From an uncultured Myxococcales bacterium (lineage in GTDB: Bacteria > Myxococcota_A > Polyangia > Nannocystales > Nannocystaceae), in contig CADEGN010000023.1 of NCBI GenBank assembly GCA_902826865.1, positions 12,728-46,064 on the forward strand: a DNA stretch of 33,337 bases, in the 5' to 3' direction. Position numbers and translations under genes: made by a program. Every line of letters begins with the position of its first letter. Positions within the stretch are counted from its first letter, which is position 1. The notes beneath the pieces were generated by a model. That model worked only from the letters and a program-made list of their open reading frames with translations, was not told the origin of the DNA and made no database searches. Shown piece by piece: positions 1 to 8,010 of this stretch.

Positions 1-2
1 TC

Positions 3-881
3 GGCCGTTGTGCTGTGCGCGCCGGCGAGAACGAACACTGCGAGTTTAAGGATCCGCAGCAGCCGGATGCGGGGACCGAGAGTCAGCCGTGCCTCCAAAA
101 TCTGACCTGTGATCCCGTCAGCCAGACGTGCAAGGCGTACTGCACCTCGGCCTACGACTGCGGTGACGACTCGCACTGCCGAGAGGGAGAAAGCTGCATT
201 CCGGTCGACTACGATGACCACACGTATACGTTCTGTCGCCCCCGTGGTGCTACCAACGGTGACCGCTGCGACAGTGATCGCGACTGCATTGAGTCGATGC
301 ACTGCGGTGGTGACAGTTGCCGTAGCGACAATGGCATGGGTGATCCATGCGCCGCGGAGAATGAGTGCGAGGGCGGCCTCTACTGTGACATTGGGTCGAC
401 CTTTACGTGCAGGATCGTCGTCAACGCCAACCAGCCGTGCGCCGCCGACCGCGAGTGCAATCCGAGCACCACCATCGGCTGCGTTACGAGCGACGATGGG
501 GCGCTGTGCCGGACCAGCCTGCTAGCAAACGGCGATATCTGCGCCCCCGGTCAGAACGCTGGGGGAAACTGGTGCGCATCCGGGATCTGCGAGGATGCAA
601 CAGACGACTTCATCTTCAACGCTGAATGCCGATTGGGCGCAAGTGAGGGGCAGGAGTGTGATGAGGACGACGCAACCTTCGCCACACCGCGCTGCCAGAA
701 GGATCTCTACTGCACGGAGGGCGTATGTCGGGCCAAGAGCGCTGCTGGTGGAGCTTGCGACGATGACATGGCGCTACAGTGCGCGAACGCCAGCTGCGCC
801 ATGATCTGGGAGGGCGAGTACTGCACCGACGCGGTCCCTGTGGATGCGGCGGGCGTATCCACTTGTGACGGGGAGGACTGA
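3..881 (+). CDS. Cysteine-rich secreted-type protein, 5' end cut by the window
   Basis: The reading frame is open to the left edge (it reads G-R-C-A before the first possible GTG start at 15), so this is probably the C-terminal part of a longer protein. The 288 residues after that GTG hold 34 cysteines in repeated short modules of the type GxxC-xxDxxC-xxGxxC-xxxxC, for example 'GDRCDSDRDC' and 'GDPCAAENECEGGLYC'. Such Dickkopf-like/EGF-like disulfide modules are common in exported proteins of myxobacteria; no enzyme motif is visible. The many cysteines imply an oxidising compartment, so it is probably a cell-surface or secreted protein, but the signal peptide lies outside the window. The next gene starts 4 bases after its stop, so the two are probably co-transcribed. 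Function unknown. Confidence 0.75.
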   Translation, partial: GRCAVRAGENEHCEFKDPQQPDAGTESQPCLQNLTCDPVSQTCKAYCTSAYDCGDDSHCREGESCIPVDYDDHTYTFCRPRGATNGDRCDSDRDCIESMHCGGDSCRSDNGMGDPCAAENECEGGLYCDIGSTFTCRIVVNANQPCAADRECNPSTTIGCVTSDDGALCRTSLLANGDICAPGQNAGGNWCASGICEDATDDFIFNAECRLGASEGQECDEDDATFATPRCQKDLYCTEGVCRAKSAAGGACDDDMALQCANASCAMIWEGEYCTDAVPVDAAGVSTCDGED

Positions 882-885
882 GGCG

Positions 886-1842
886 ATGCAACGCGCTCTC
901 AAGCGTGTCGTCCTTGCCGCGGCGCTGAGCGGAGCGATCGCCCACTCGGGCTTCGTTCACGCCGCGCCCGGATTGCACACCAACCCTGCCGCGCTGGAGA
1001 AGGGGTTGGCACAATCCTACGATAGTGGCCGCCGCGCGTATGAAGCCGGCGACTACGTGAAGGCCGCGCAGACGTGGAACAGTCTGCTTGGCCGGATCCC
1101 AGAATCGCCGGCTTCCCGTACCCAACGGGCCGAGATCATCGTCGATGTCATGGCAGCCTACCAAGCTGCGTTCGAGCGATCTGGAGAAGCCGCCCAGCTT
1201 CGGACGGGCATGGATGCGTATTACGCGTACTTCAGGGCCTATCGCCAGGCACACTCGTCGAGCAACATTCCGAGGGGCGTCGTCGAGGCGCGCAACTTGA
1301 TGAAACAGACGTTGGCACGGGCCGACGCCGGGTCCAGCGACTCGAAGGCGGCCGCCCCGGCGACGGGCAACGCAGCGCCAAGCGGTGAGGCACCGAGCAG
1401 CACCCCACCACCACCCGATGCAACCTCGTCGGCGGGCGCGAGCAAGGCTGCCGCGACAAACTCGGGTGTGAGCTTGACTCCGGGCGGCGACTCGGGTGCT
1501 AGCGACCGAACGGGAACTCCGCTCATCGCCACCGGCGCGGTACTCGTCGCGCTTGGGGCCGGGGCAAGCGCGATGATCGCGGTCGGGGCGATCAACGGGC
1601 GCCGTGCCCGTGAGGATCAAAGGCAGGAAGGTTTGACGCTGCAACAGCGCGACAACATCCACCGCCAGGGCCGGACGGCCAACGCTCTGCTCATCGCCGG
1701 TGCTGTACTCACACCCGTTCTCGTCATCACAGGGGTTTCTCTCATCACAAAGGGAGCGATCGACAAACGGAAGGCCCGGCTTGCCGTCGCACCCACGGTA
1801 ACCCCCAGGTTCGCCGGCGTCGTGTTACGCGGGCGATTCTGA
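886..1842 (+). CDS. Exported membrane protein with C-terminal helix pair, unknown function
   Basis: 318 residues from the ATG at 886, 4 bases after the preceding stop. A longer frame starting at 844 exists but overlaps the Cys-rich gene and puts extra residues before a good signal peptide (MQRALKRVVLAAALSGAIAHS, ending near 'VHAAPG'). After the signal comes a helical region of about 110 residues that reads like TPR or TPR-like helices ('SYDSGRRAYEAGDYVKAAQTW'). Next is a Pro/Ser/Ala-rich linker (about residues 145-200), then two hydrophobic segments (about 207-233 and 265-290) separated by a basic stretch. This layout of signal, helical domain, linker and two transmembrane helices is often seen in myxobacterial envelope proteins of unknown role. 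I do not recognise a specific family. Confidence 0.75.
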   Translation: MQRALKRVVLAAALSGAIAHSGFVHAAPGLHTNPAALEKGLAQSYDSGRRAYEAGDYVKAAQTWNSLLGRIPESPASRTQRAEIIVDVMAAYQAAFERSGEAAQLRTGMDAYYAYFRAYRQAHSSSNIPRGVVEARNLMKQTLARADAGSSDSKAAAPATGNAAPSGEAPSSTPPPPDATSSAGASKAAATNSGVSLTPGGDSGASDRTGTPLIATGAVLVALGAGASAMIAVGAINGRRAREDQRQEGLTLQQRDNIHRQGRTANALLIAGAVLTPVLVITGVSLITKGAIDKRKARLAVAPTVTPRFAGVVLRGRF

Positions 1843-1854
1843 CGGGCGTCCGGC

Positions 1855-1903
1855 ACGCGCGAGCCCGTTTGGGGAATGTCCGCCCTCAATCGGGCTCGCG
1901 CGT
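1855..1903. terminator. 13-bp perfect inverted repeat, candidate terminator or leader hairpin
   Basis: The arm ACGCGCGAGCCCG (1855-1867) is exactly complementary to CGGGCTCGCGCGT (1891-1903), with a 23-base loop. It begins 12 bases after the stop of the preceding gene, so a terminator is the simplest reading, although no T-tract follows. The loop contains the ATG at 1876, the most upstream possible start of the methyltransferase. The hairpin is the main reason for placing that start at 1939 instead. If 1876 is used, the hairpin would cover its ribosome-binding region. Confidence 0.55.
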
Positions 1904-1938
1904 CGCTCGGCTCCGTGCTTTGTCCTACCATCGCGAAG

Positions 1939-3408
1939 ATGCCTGCCCGTGCGGACACCGACGCGCTTACAAGCCTGCCCGACGTTCAGGTCGCCGCGAT
2001 CGGCGATGCCCTGCGTGACGCTGGGTTTGGCGAGGAGCTTCTCGCGCGAACCGAGGCGATTGTTCCCAACCAGCTCGATCGCGTTCGGCTGCCGCTCGTT
2101 CGTCGCGCGCTGCGAGCCTGGGCTACACCGGCCTCGGTGTGCGCGCGCTTGTTTGCCTACGAGGATCGCGTGGACGAGCGTGATGCGGTGGCTGCCCTCG
2201 GAGCCATTGCCTATGCCGCGTTGCGCGATGCGGGAATGCTGATCGAAGATGCCGACGGCCTCGTGGCGCGGGTGCGCATGATGCCGCTGGGCGGCCTGAT
2301 GTTCGCGTCCGATGAGTTTTCGGCTGAGGGCGATCCCGTGATGGGCCCGGGAGCGACCACCCAAGAGCTCGCGCGCGCGATGGGAGCGCCCCGCGGGCGT
2401 GTGCTCGATGTCGGTTGCGGCGCGGGTTCACTGGCCCTCATCGCGCGTGCGCGCGGAGCCGAGAGCGTCGTGGGGGTCGACATCGATCCGCGGGCGATTG
2501 CCTACGCGCGCTTCAACACGCGGCTCAACCGGCTTGATGCTGCGTGGGACGTCGGCGATCTAACCGAACCCGTGGCTGGCCAGCGGTTCGATTCGGTAGT
2601 CTCGCAGCCGCCGTTCGTGGTCCGTCCCGAGGGGTTCGATGCAACGACGTACCTCCACGGTGGAGCGCGCGGGGACGAGCTCGCACTTCGCCTGCTGGGT
2701 GCGCTCGACGGGCTGCTCGCGGCCGACGGCCGAGCTGTCGTCTTGTTCGATACGCCAACGGACCGTGGTCCGGCGCTCGGCGAGCGGATCCGCGGAGCGC
2801 TCGGTGCGGTTCGGCTCGACTCATTCGTGCTGGCGGCGACCGGACTCTCGCCTGATCAGGCGTCGGTCGGCTACGCGGCAGCTGCCGACGCGACGCTCGG
2901 CTCCCGTTATCACGACCTCGCGACGCGCTACCGCGATCACTTCGATCGCCAGGCCATCACCGGGCTCAGTCATATCCTGCTCGTCGTGGTGCGCGCAAGC
3001 GGTGCTCCGCGTTCCGTGGTGCTCCATCCCCGTACCCTGCGCGGCTACGACGCGGAAGGTATCGCGCAGCTCCAGCGCGACGTTGCCACCGCCGCGCGCG
3101 ACGACGAGGCGCTGTGGCGCAGTCGTCTGTTCGCCGCTCCCGGAGCCTTGCTTGTCCAGGAGCAGTCGCTCACCGGGCCGGACGAGGTTCGCACGCGAGT
3201 CGCGTTTACCCGCGGTCGCGGGATCGAGCAGGAGCTCAGCGACACAGCTGGACTCCTTCTAACCTGTCTACGGGATGAGCCCCTGGTTTCCGCGGCGGCG
3301 CAGTCCTATGCCGAGCAGCTGGAGTTAGGCACCCAGGCCGTCGCAGCCGAGGTTCTCTCGTTCGTCCGCAACGCGCTGATCGGTGGGTTGCTCACCTCGG
3401 CGGAATGA
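1939..3408 (+). CDS. Class I SAM-dependent methyltransferase
   Basis: 489 residues from ATG 1939; an in-frame ATG at 1876 would add 21 residues but lies inside a hairpin loop. The middle of the protein is a Rossmann methyltransferase. Motif I is 'VLDVGCGAGSLAL' (about residues 155-167), the acidic end of strand 2 is 'VVGVDIDPRAIAYARFN', and the motif IV catalytic loop is 'SQPPFV'. This is the N/D/S-PP-[YF] type of the MTS (methyltransferase small) family, which includes enzymes methylating Gln side chains or exocyclic amines of nucleic-acid bases. The N-terminal 130 residues are helical and the C-terminal 200 residues are an uncharacterised extension with no motif I recognise. The substrate cannot be told from the sequence. 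It stands alone: a hairpin lies upstream and a convergent gene ends 20 bases downstream. Confidence 0.8.
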   Translation: MPARADTDALTSLPDVQVAAIGDALRDAGFGEELLARTEAIVPNQLDRVRLPLVRRALRAWATPASVCARLFAYEDRVDERDAVAALGAIAYAALRDAGMLIEDADGLVARVRMMPLGGLMFASDEFSAEGDPVMGPGATTQELARAMGAPRGRVLDVGCGAGSLALIARARGAESVVGVDIDPRAIAYARFNTRLNRLDAAWDVGDLTEPVAGQRFDSVVSQPPFVVRPEGFDATTYLHGGARGDELALRLLGALDGLLAADGRAVVLFDTPTDRGPALGERIRGALGAVRLDSFVLAATGLSPDQASVGYAAAADATLGSRYHDLATRYRDHFDRQAITGLSHILLVVVRASGAPRSVVLHPRTLRGYDAEGIAQLQRDVATAARDDEALWRSRLFAAPGALLVQEQSLTGPDEVRTRVAFTRGRGIEQELSDTAGLLLTCLRDEPLVSAAAQSYAEQLELGTQAVAAEVLSFVRNALIGGLLTSAE

Positions 3409-3428
3409 TCCGCGGTGCTACCGATCGG

Positions 3429-3923
3429 TCAACCGCCGACGTCGACGATCACGCCCGCGGCCTCCGATGCGGACGTGCCATCGGGCGCGTCGACAGTAAC
3501 CTTCAGCGTGACGATGCGGCCATTGAGCCCAACGAGCTCCTGCTGGGTGGGGTAGACCGCCGGGTCAAAGCCTACGATCACGCCGGGAATGGTGCCTCCG
3601 ACCGCGTGACTCTCACACAAGAGCGCGACGCCGCCGATCCGATACTGCCCAATCGACGCGCCGTCGAGCTCGGTGGTGACGTCGACCTCGACGAGGGTCT
3701 CAGTGCCGATCTCAAACCCGCGCGTTCGAACTCCCACCGGCACGCCGAACCCGCCCTGGGGCGCTGTGGAAACCCCGACATGAGTTCCATCCTCGAGTGG
3801 TTCGAAATCGCTGCCAACCCCGACCCCAAGCGTGAGTACGGGGGCACCAGCGGCGCACGCGTCGTCCTCGGGCGAGTCACATGCGATCACGCCAAGTAGG
3901 AAGAGGCAGGCGCGCTGCGCCAT
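3429..3923 (-). CDS. Small predicted lipoprotein, unknown function
   Basis: 164 residues starting MAQRACLFLLGVIACDSPEDD. The hydrophobic stretch ends in a lipobox-like V-I-A-C, so it is probably lipid-modified at Cys15 and released to the periplasmic face. The mature part is rich in Gly, Val and Thr and looks all-beta ('VLTLGVGVGSDFEPLEDG', 'GRIVTLKVTVDAPDG'), like an Ig-like or beta-sandwich domain. It has only a few cysteines, unlike the Cys-rich lipoproteins elsewhere in the window. Its start lies 2 bases after the stop of the OmpA-like gene, so the two form an operon and may act together at the outer membrane or cell wall. An open frame on the other strand over the same region was rejected because it has no signal, motif or ribosome-binding site. 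Confidence 0.7.
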   Translation of the reverse strand: MAQRACLFLLGVIACDSPEDDACAAGAPVLTLGVGVGSDFEPLEDGTHVGVSTAPQGGFGVPVGVRTRGFEIGTETLVEVDVTTELDGASIGQYRIGGVALLCESHAVGGTIPGVIVGFDPAVYPTQQELVGLNGRIVTLKVTVDAPDGTSASEAAGVIVDVGG

Positions 3924-3925
3924 GC

Positions 3926-4861
3926 CTATTTCTTTCCGGACACAGCGCCGGTCGCTTGCAGCGTGATTTCGATCCGCCTGTTCTTGCGCCGACCGCTGGC
4001 CGTCTTGTTGCTCGCACGCGGTCGCTGGTCAGCGTATCCGGCGGCGACCAGCTGCTCGGCCGCGACCTCGCCGTGCTCGATGAGGAATCGGACGACGTTC
4101 GTGGCTCTTGCCGTCGAGAGCTCCCAGTTGGTCGGATACCGCTCGGCCAGCTTTCCGGCTACGGGATCGTTGTCGGTGTGGCCGGAAATCTGGAACAACT
4201 TGTCGGGATTCGCTCGAATCGTCTCGGCCACCCGGAGCAGCACCTTGTTCCCGCGCTCGTTAAGCGTGGCATCGCCGCGCTCAAACAGCACGCGATCGGC
4301 TACGCCGACGACGATGTCGTCGCCCTGCTTGCGGATCGATACGTCGCCACGCTTGATCTCGTCGCCCAGGCTCCGCTCAAGCTTCGCCTTCGCCGCGGCA
4401 AGTGCTTCGGCCTTGGCCGCGACGACCGCCGCCAATCCCAGTTGCTGCTCCTGCAACGCGGTGGCCGTCGCCCCGAGTTGTGTGTTCGCCGCGGCGAGCC
4501 CATCCAAGCTCTCACGTGCCTCAGCGAGCTCGGCATCGCGATCGGTGAGCTGCGCCGCCAGTTGATCGCGTTCGGTTGTTCGTTGGGCTAGGTCATCGTT
4601 GGTGGCACGTAGAGCATCGCGCACCGGGCGGTGCACGGCGAAATACATCACCACCAAAGCGGCCATCAACGCGCCCGAGAACAGCAACAGTGCGATCGTT
4701 GTGAGTCGCATGCCGCCGCGATGCCCGACCTCGATGACGTCGACGTCATCGAGCTCCAGCTCCGAGGGCGGGAGTGTGGCTTGGGCGGGGCCGTGCGAGG
4801 TCGGCTTGTGCGCCGCGCCGGGGATGGGGAACGACGGGACGACGGAATCGGCGCGGGCCAT
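3926..4861 (-). CDS. OmpA/MotB-like peptidoglycan-binding membrane protein with coiled coil
   Basis: 311 residues from the ATG at 4861, chosen over an upstream start at 4894 because of a clear GGAG ribosome-binding site 8 bases away. Layout: a cytoplasmic Pro-rich tail (1-50), one transmembrane helix (about 52-75, 'TIALLLFSGALMAALVVMYF'), a long Gln/Ala/Glu-rich coiled coil (about 80-165), then an OmpA-like domain (about 190-300). The domain carries 'SGHTDNDPV' followed by 'NWELSTARATNVVRFL', the signature that binds the diaminopimelate part of peptidoglycan. This architecture anchors an inner-membrane complex to the cell wall, as in MotB-like proteins, but no MotA-like stator gene is present here, so a flagellar role is unlikely. 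It probably forms an operon with the downstream lipoprotein. Confidence 0.85.
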   Translation of the reverse strand: MARADSVVPSFPIPGAAHKPTSHGPAQATLPPSELELDDVDVIEVGHRGGMRLTTIALLLFSGALMAALVVMYFAVHRPVRDALRATNDDLAQRTTERDQLAAQLTDRDAELAEARESLDGLAAANTQLGATATALQEQQLGLAAVVAAKAEALAAAKAKLERSLGDEIKRGDVSIRKQGDDIVVGVADRVLFERGDATLNERGNKVLLRVAETIRANPDKLFQISGHTDNDPVAGKLAERYPTNWELSTARATNVVRFLIEHGEVAAEQLVAAGYADQRPRASNKTASGRRKNRRIEITLQATGAVSGKK

Positions 4862-4869
4862 GGCAAGAT

Positions 4870-4873
4870 CTCC
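4870..4873 (-). promoter_or_regulatory. Ribosome-binding site (GGAG) of the OmpA-like gene
   Basis: GGAG on the minus strand, 8 bases before the ATG at 4861. It decides the start of this gene against the ATG at 4894, which has no comparable site. Confidence 0.7.
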
Positions 4874-5018
4874 TGCAGCTGGCAGTCTACGCAACCTCGC
4901 CCCGCCGCCGGGGGCGAGATCGAAGACAATTGCGTCATCGGACTCACGGACCGGGCGCCTGGGGAGTTCGTTGCCGGAATTGCCGCCGCCGCAGGGGCGT
5001 GGGGCCGGGGTCGGAAGA

Positions 5019-5042
5019 CGACATCCCCGGCCCTGGATGTCG
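5019..5042 (-). terminator. Hairpin just after thrS, candidate terminator
   Basis: An 8-bp perfect stem (CGACATCC at 5019-5026 with GGATGTCG at 5035-5042) around an 8-base loop, 8 bases past the stop codon of thrS. No clear T-run follows on the minus strand, so it may be a Rho-aided or weak terminator, or an RNA 3'-end stabiliser. It separates thrS from the OmpA-like gene downstream. Confidence 0.5.
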
Positions 5043-5050
5043 CTCGCCCG

Positions 5051-6883
5051 TCACAGATCGCGGGTGCGATTGGCGATCGCCGCAACGATGCGCTGCTCGA
5101 AGGCCGAGAAAGCCATCGCTTCCTGTGCCGGGGAGCCGTAGCGCCTGAGCGTAATCGTCCCGTCGGCCGCTTCACGCTCGCCGACGACGATCACGTTCGG
5201 AATCTTCTGCGTCACCGCTGTGCGGATCTTCTTGTTCATCGTTTCGTTGGAGTCTTCGAGCTCGGCGCGAATGAAGCGGTCTCGTAGCGCATCGACGAGC
5301 TTACGCCCGTAGTCATCGAATTTTTCCGAAACGGTGATCACGCGCGCTTGAACCGGTGCGAGCCACGTCGGGAATGCACCGCCGTAATGCTCGATCAAGA
5401 ACGCAATGAAGCGCTCGTGGGTCCCCAGCGGTGCGCGGTGGATCACGTAGGGCATATGCTCTTTGTTGTCGGCCCCGATGTACGTAAGCCCGAGTCGCAT
5501 CGGTACGGCAAAGTCGAGCTGGTTTGTGCTCGCCGTCTCCTCGCGGCCGGTGACCGTGCGGAACTGAACGTCGATCTTGGGCCCATAGAATGCTGCCTCA
5601 CCCTTCACTTCGGTGAAGTTGAGTCCGCTTTTCTCCATGGCCGTGCGCACCATGTTCTGGGTCCGTTCCCATGCCGCCGGATTGTCGACGAACTTCTCGC
5701 GACCCTTCGGGTCCTCGGGGTCCCAAGTCGAGAAGCGCATGTAGTAGTTCGAAAGCCCGAGAATCTCGTACACGCGACGGTGGAGGTCCATCACTTTGAG
5801 AAACTCGGGTTCGATCTGGTCCTCGGTGCAATAGATGTGCGCGTCGTTCATGCACATTCCGCGGACGCGCAGGAGCCCGGAGAGGGCGCCCGCGTCCTCG
5901 AAACGATACACCTGCCCGTACTCCGCCAACCGCAGCGGAAGCTCGCGGTAGCTCCGCATGCGCGAAGCGAAGATACGGTGGTGATGGGGGCAGTTCATCG
6001 GCTTGAGGCAGTACGCCTCTTTTACGACCTCGATCGTTCCTTGTGGGCCGTCGACCTTCTCTTTCAGCTCCATCACCGGATACATGTGCGGCGCGTAGTA
6101 GGGGAGGTGGCCGGTTTTGTAGAACAGGTCGACCTTGTTGAGGTGGGGTGTGGCGACGCGGACGTAGCCGTCTTTGAACTCGAGCTCCTTTGCGAGCTTC
6201 TCGAGCTCGTCGCGGAGAACCGTTCCGGCCGGAAGCCACAGCGGCAGGCCCTTGCCGATCTCCTCGTCGATCACGAAGAACTCGAGCTCCTTGCCGAGCT
6301 TCTTGTGATCGCGCGCGAGCGCGTCGTGATAGGCCTTGACGTGACTATCCAGCTCCTCCTTGGTGGTGAACGCCCAGGCGTAGATCCTCGTCATCATCAC
6401 GTTGCGCGAGTCTCCGCGCCAATACGCGCCGGCGATGCTGCGCAACTTGAAGGCGTCAATCGGGATCTTTCGCGTGCTATCTACGTGCGGGCCCTCGCAC
6501 ATGTCGAGGAACGGTCCGTTCTTGTAGAAGCTCAGGCTCGCGAGCCCGTGCTTGTTGATCAGCTCTTCCGCGTACTGGCGCTTGTATGGTTCATTCATCG
6601 CCTCGATCCGAGCTAGCGCGTCCGACGCAGGCAATTCCTCGTGCTCGAATTTCTGGCTCTGCTTGATGATGTGCTTCATCCGCTTCTCGAGCTCGCCAAA
6701 GTCCTCCTCCGACAGGGGCGCGCTGAGGATGAAGTCGTAATAGAACCCATCAGCGATGGGTGGGCCGAATCCGAGGGTCGAGCCCGGGCGCAGCTGCAGC
6801 ACCGCTTGGGCGAGGACGTGAGCCAAGCTGTGGCGGATGCGGTAGAGCTCATCCTTGGGGTTCTCGCTGCCCTGATGTTCCAT
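5051..6883 (-). CDS. thrS: Threonyl-tRNA synthetase lacking the N-terminal TGS domain
   Basis: Charges tRNA-Thr with threonine in the cytoplasm. 610 residues from ATG 6883; an in-frame GTG at 6904 would add 7, and neither has a clear ribosome-binding site. The editing domain opens almost at once with the HxxxH motif 'RHSLAHVL' (about 17-24), and its second half 'MCEGPHVDST' holds the usual Cys and His. The class II catalytic core follows with the zinc ligands Cys ('LKPMNCPHHH'), His ('NDAHIYC') and His ('IHRAPLGTHERF'). Motif 2 is 'VYRFEDAGALSGLLRVRG' and motif 3 contains the last zinc ligand. The C-terminal anticodon-binding domain is complete ('FIRAELEDSNETMNKKI', 'VVGEREAADGTITLR'). Bacterial ThrRS is usually about 640 residues with a TGS domain of some 60 residues before the HxxxH; that domain is absent here. 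Confidence 0.95.
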   Translation of the reverse strand: MEHQGSENPKDELYRIRHSLAHVLAQAVLQLRPGSTLGFGPPIADGFYYDFILSAPLSEEDFGELEKRMKHIIKQSQKFEHEELPASDALARIEAMNEPYKRQYAEELINKHGLASLSFYKNGPFLDMCEGPHVDSTRKIPIDAFKLRSIAGAYWRGDSRNVMMTRIYAWAFTTKEELDSHVKAYHDALARDHKKLGKELEFFVIDEEIGKGLPLWLPAGTVLRDELEKLAKELEFKDGYVRVATPHLNKVDLFYKTGHLPYYAPHMYPVMELKEKVDGPQGTIEVVKEAYCLKPMNCPHHHRIFASRMRSYRELPLRLAEYGQVYRFEDAGALSGLLRVRGMCMNDAHIYCTEDQIEPEFLKVMDLHRRVYEILGLSNYYMRFSTWDPEDPKGREKFVDNPAAWERTQNMVRTAMEKSGLNFTEVKGEAAFYGPKIDVQFRTVTGREETASTNQLDFAVPMRLGLTYIGADNKEHMPYVIHRAPLGTHERFIAFLIEHYGGAFPTWLAPVQARVITVSEKFDDYGRKLVDALRDRFIRAELEDSNETMNKKIRTAVTQKIPNVIVVGEREAADGTITLRRYGSPAQEAMAFSAFEQRIVAAIANRTRDL

Positions 6884-6960
6884 GTGCGCGGCAGAAAGTA
6901 ACACGTGGTCATCATGGCGATGGCAATCCGTCCGGCCTCCACTACACTTGCCACGGAGAC

Positions 6961-7230
6961 ATGCAGGCTAGGGCGCGGTCGCTGCTCCTTGTGTTGGTCG
7001 CTGCATGCGTGGCGGCGGCGGTGTGGACGCGCGCCCGAGCGCATGCCCAGGCTCGCGGCACGGCTGCAAGGTTGCTCGGCTGCCCGTCCGAGGTGGAGGT
7101 CGAACCCAGCGGCTGGGGTTTCAGTCTGCGGGAGAGCTGGCGTGTGCGAGGCTGCGGGGTCGATGCCGATCTCGCCTGTGACCCCGCCGATGCGGGATGC
7201 GCCCTGATCGAGCGCCCGAAGTCCCCGTGA
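6961..7230 (+). CDS. Small exported Cys-containing protein
   Basis: 89 residues from ATG 6961, with a GGAG motif 2 bases before it (close, but the best local site). The N-terminus is a signal peptide or anchor (MQARARSLLLVLVAACVAAAV). The mature part has four cysteines ('LLGCPSEVE', 'RGCGVDADLACD', 'AGCAL') and ends in a short hydrophilic tail. Its TGA overlaps the GTG of the pseudouridine synthase in a GTGA, so translation of the two is probably coupled. I do not recognise a family. It is divergent from thrS and the 77-bp gap between them must hold both promoters. The same frame is open further upstream into thrS, but that part is antisense to a conserved gene. Confidence 0.6.
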   Translation: MQARARSLLLVLVAACVAAAVWTRARAHAQARGTAARLLGCPSEVEVEPSGWGFSLRESWRVRGCGVDADLACDPADAGCALIERPKSP

Positions 7231-7964
7231 GCGAGCCGCTCACGGTTCTGTGGCGGTGCGAGCGATTTATCGCGATCGACAAGCCCGCGGGTTGGCTGGT
7301 CCACGCGAACGAGTGGTGCCCCGACGACAGGCCGATCGTGCAGCGACTGCGTGATCAGATCGGCCGCTGGGTATATCCGGTGCACCGTCTGGATCGCGCA
7401 ACCTCCGGCGTGTTGGTGTTCGCGCTTGATCCGAGATCTGCGCGCGAGTTGGCGGATCTGTTTGCGGCACGGAGGATCGCCAAGCGTTACCTAGCGATCG
7501 TTCGGGGCTACGTCGAAGAGAACCTACGACTCGACTATCCGTTGCAGGATCATCCATCTGCTCCGGCGGTACCTGCTGTCACGACGTTCTCCCGTTGCGC
7601 TACCGTGGAAGTGCCGATCGCGGTCGGACGTTACGTCACGGCGCGGTACTCTCTTGTCGAGTGCCGCCCGGAGACAGGTCGGTCGCATCAGATTCGCCGT
7701 CACCTCGCCCATCTGCGCCACCCCATTGTCGGCGACGTGCGCTACGGCGACGGTCGACACAACCGAGCGATGCGCGAGCTCTTTGTGCCCGGCATGTTGT
7801 TGCGCGCGACCGAGCTTGCGACAGTGTTGCCCGACGGGTTCGCCCTTCACGTTCGTGCACCTTCAGCGGCGATTGGCGCGGCGTGGGACGTCCTCACCTC
7901 GGCCGCGACGGCGGCCGGGCTACCCATCAGTTGTGTAACGGAGTACGTGGTCTCGCCCGCGTAG
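7227..7964 (+). CDS. RluA-family pseudouridine synthase, TruC-like
   Basis: Isomerises uridine to pseudouridine in RNA. 245 residues from the GTG at 7227, which overlaps the previous stop (GTGA). An upstream in-frame start at 7197 would add ten residues and overlap more. The catalytic motif is 'HRLDRATSGVLVF', where the Asp is the nucleophile of the RluA family. Earlier comes 'IAIDKPAGWLVH', and later 'RPETGRSHQIRRHLAHLRHPIVGD', both family hallmarks. There is no N-terminal S4 domain. The short length and the 'NRAMRELF...MLLRA' segment near the C-terminus resemble TruC, which acts on U65 of tRNA-Ile and tRNA-Asp. The exact target is inferred from this resemblance only. Confidence 0.85.
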   Translation: MSEPLTVLWRCERFIAIDKPAGWLVHANEWCPDDRPIVQRLRDQIGRWVYPVHRLDRATSGVLVFALDPRSARELADLFAARRIAKRYLAIVRGYVEENLRLDYPLQDHPSAPAVPAVTTFSRCATVEVPIAVGRYVTARYSLVECRPETGRSHQIRRHLAHLRHPIVGDVRYGDGRHNRAMRELFVPGMLLRATELATVLPDGFALHVRAPSAAIGAAWDVLTSAATAAGLPISCVTEYVVSPA

Positions 7965-8010
7965 CTTTTCCCGCGCGGCACGCATTGCCCAGGCTTGCAC
8001 GTGGCGATCG

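Noticed and set aside
616..1662. A 348-residue minus-strand frame
   Set aside because: Antisense to the Cys-rich gene and the signal-peptide protein; no motif and Arg-rich composition.
3419..3428. Palindrome ACCGATCGGT between two convergent stop codons
   Set aside because: A 10-base palindrome with a CGATCG core is expected by chance given how common that core is in this DNA; it has no loop and would not make a stable terminator.
3405..3899. A 164-residue plus-strand frame opposite the small lipoprotein
   Set aside because: Exactly as long as the lipoprotein frame, but it has no signal or motif, while the minus strand has a lipobox and sits 2 bases from its operon partner.
3926..4861. Reading the OmpA/MotB-like gene as a flagellar stator or as YfiB
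   Set aside because: No motA-like neighbour exists, and it has a transmembrane helix and long coiled coil rather than a lipoprotein signal; it is also 23 kb from the YfiR-like gene.
5348..6616. A 422-residue open frame on the plus strand inside thrS
   Set aside because: It is fully antisense to the strongly conserved threonyl-tRNA synthetase, has no motif, signal or ribosome-binding site, and such mirror frames are expected from high third-position G+C.
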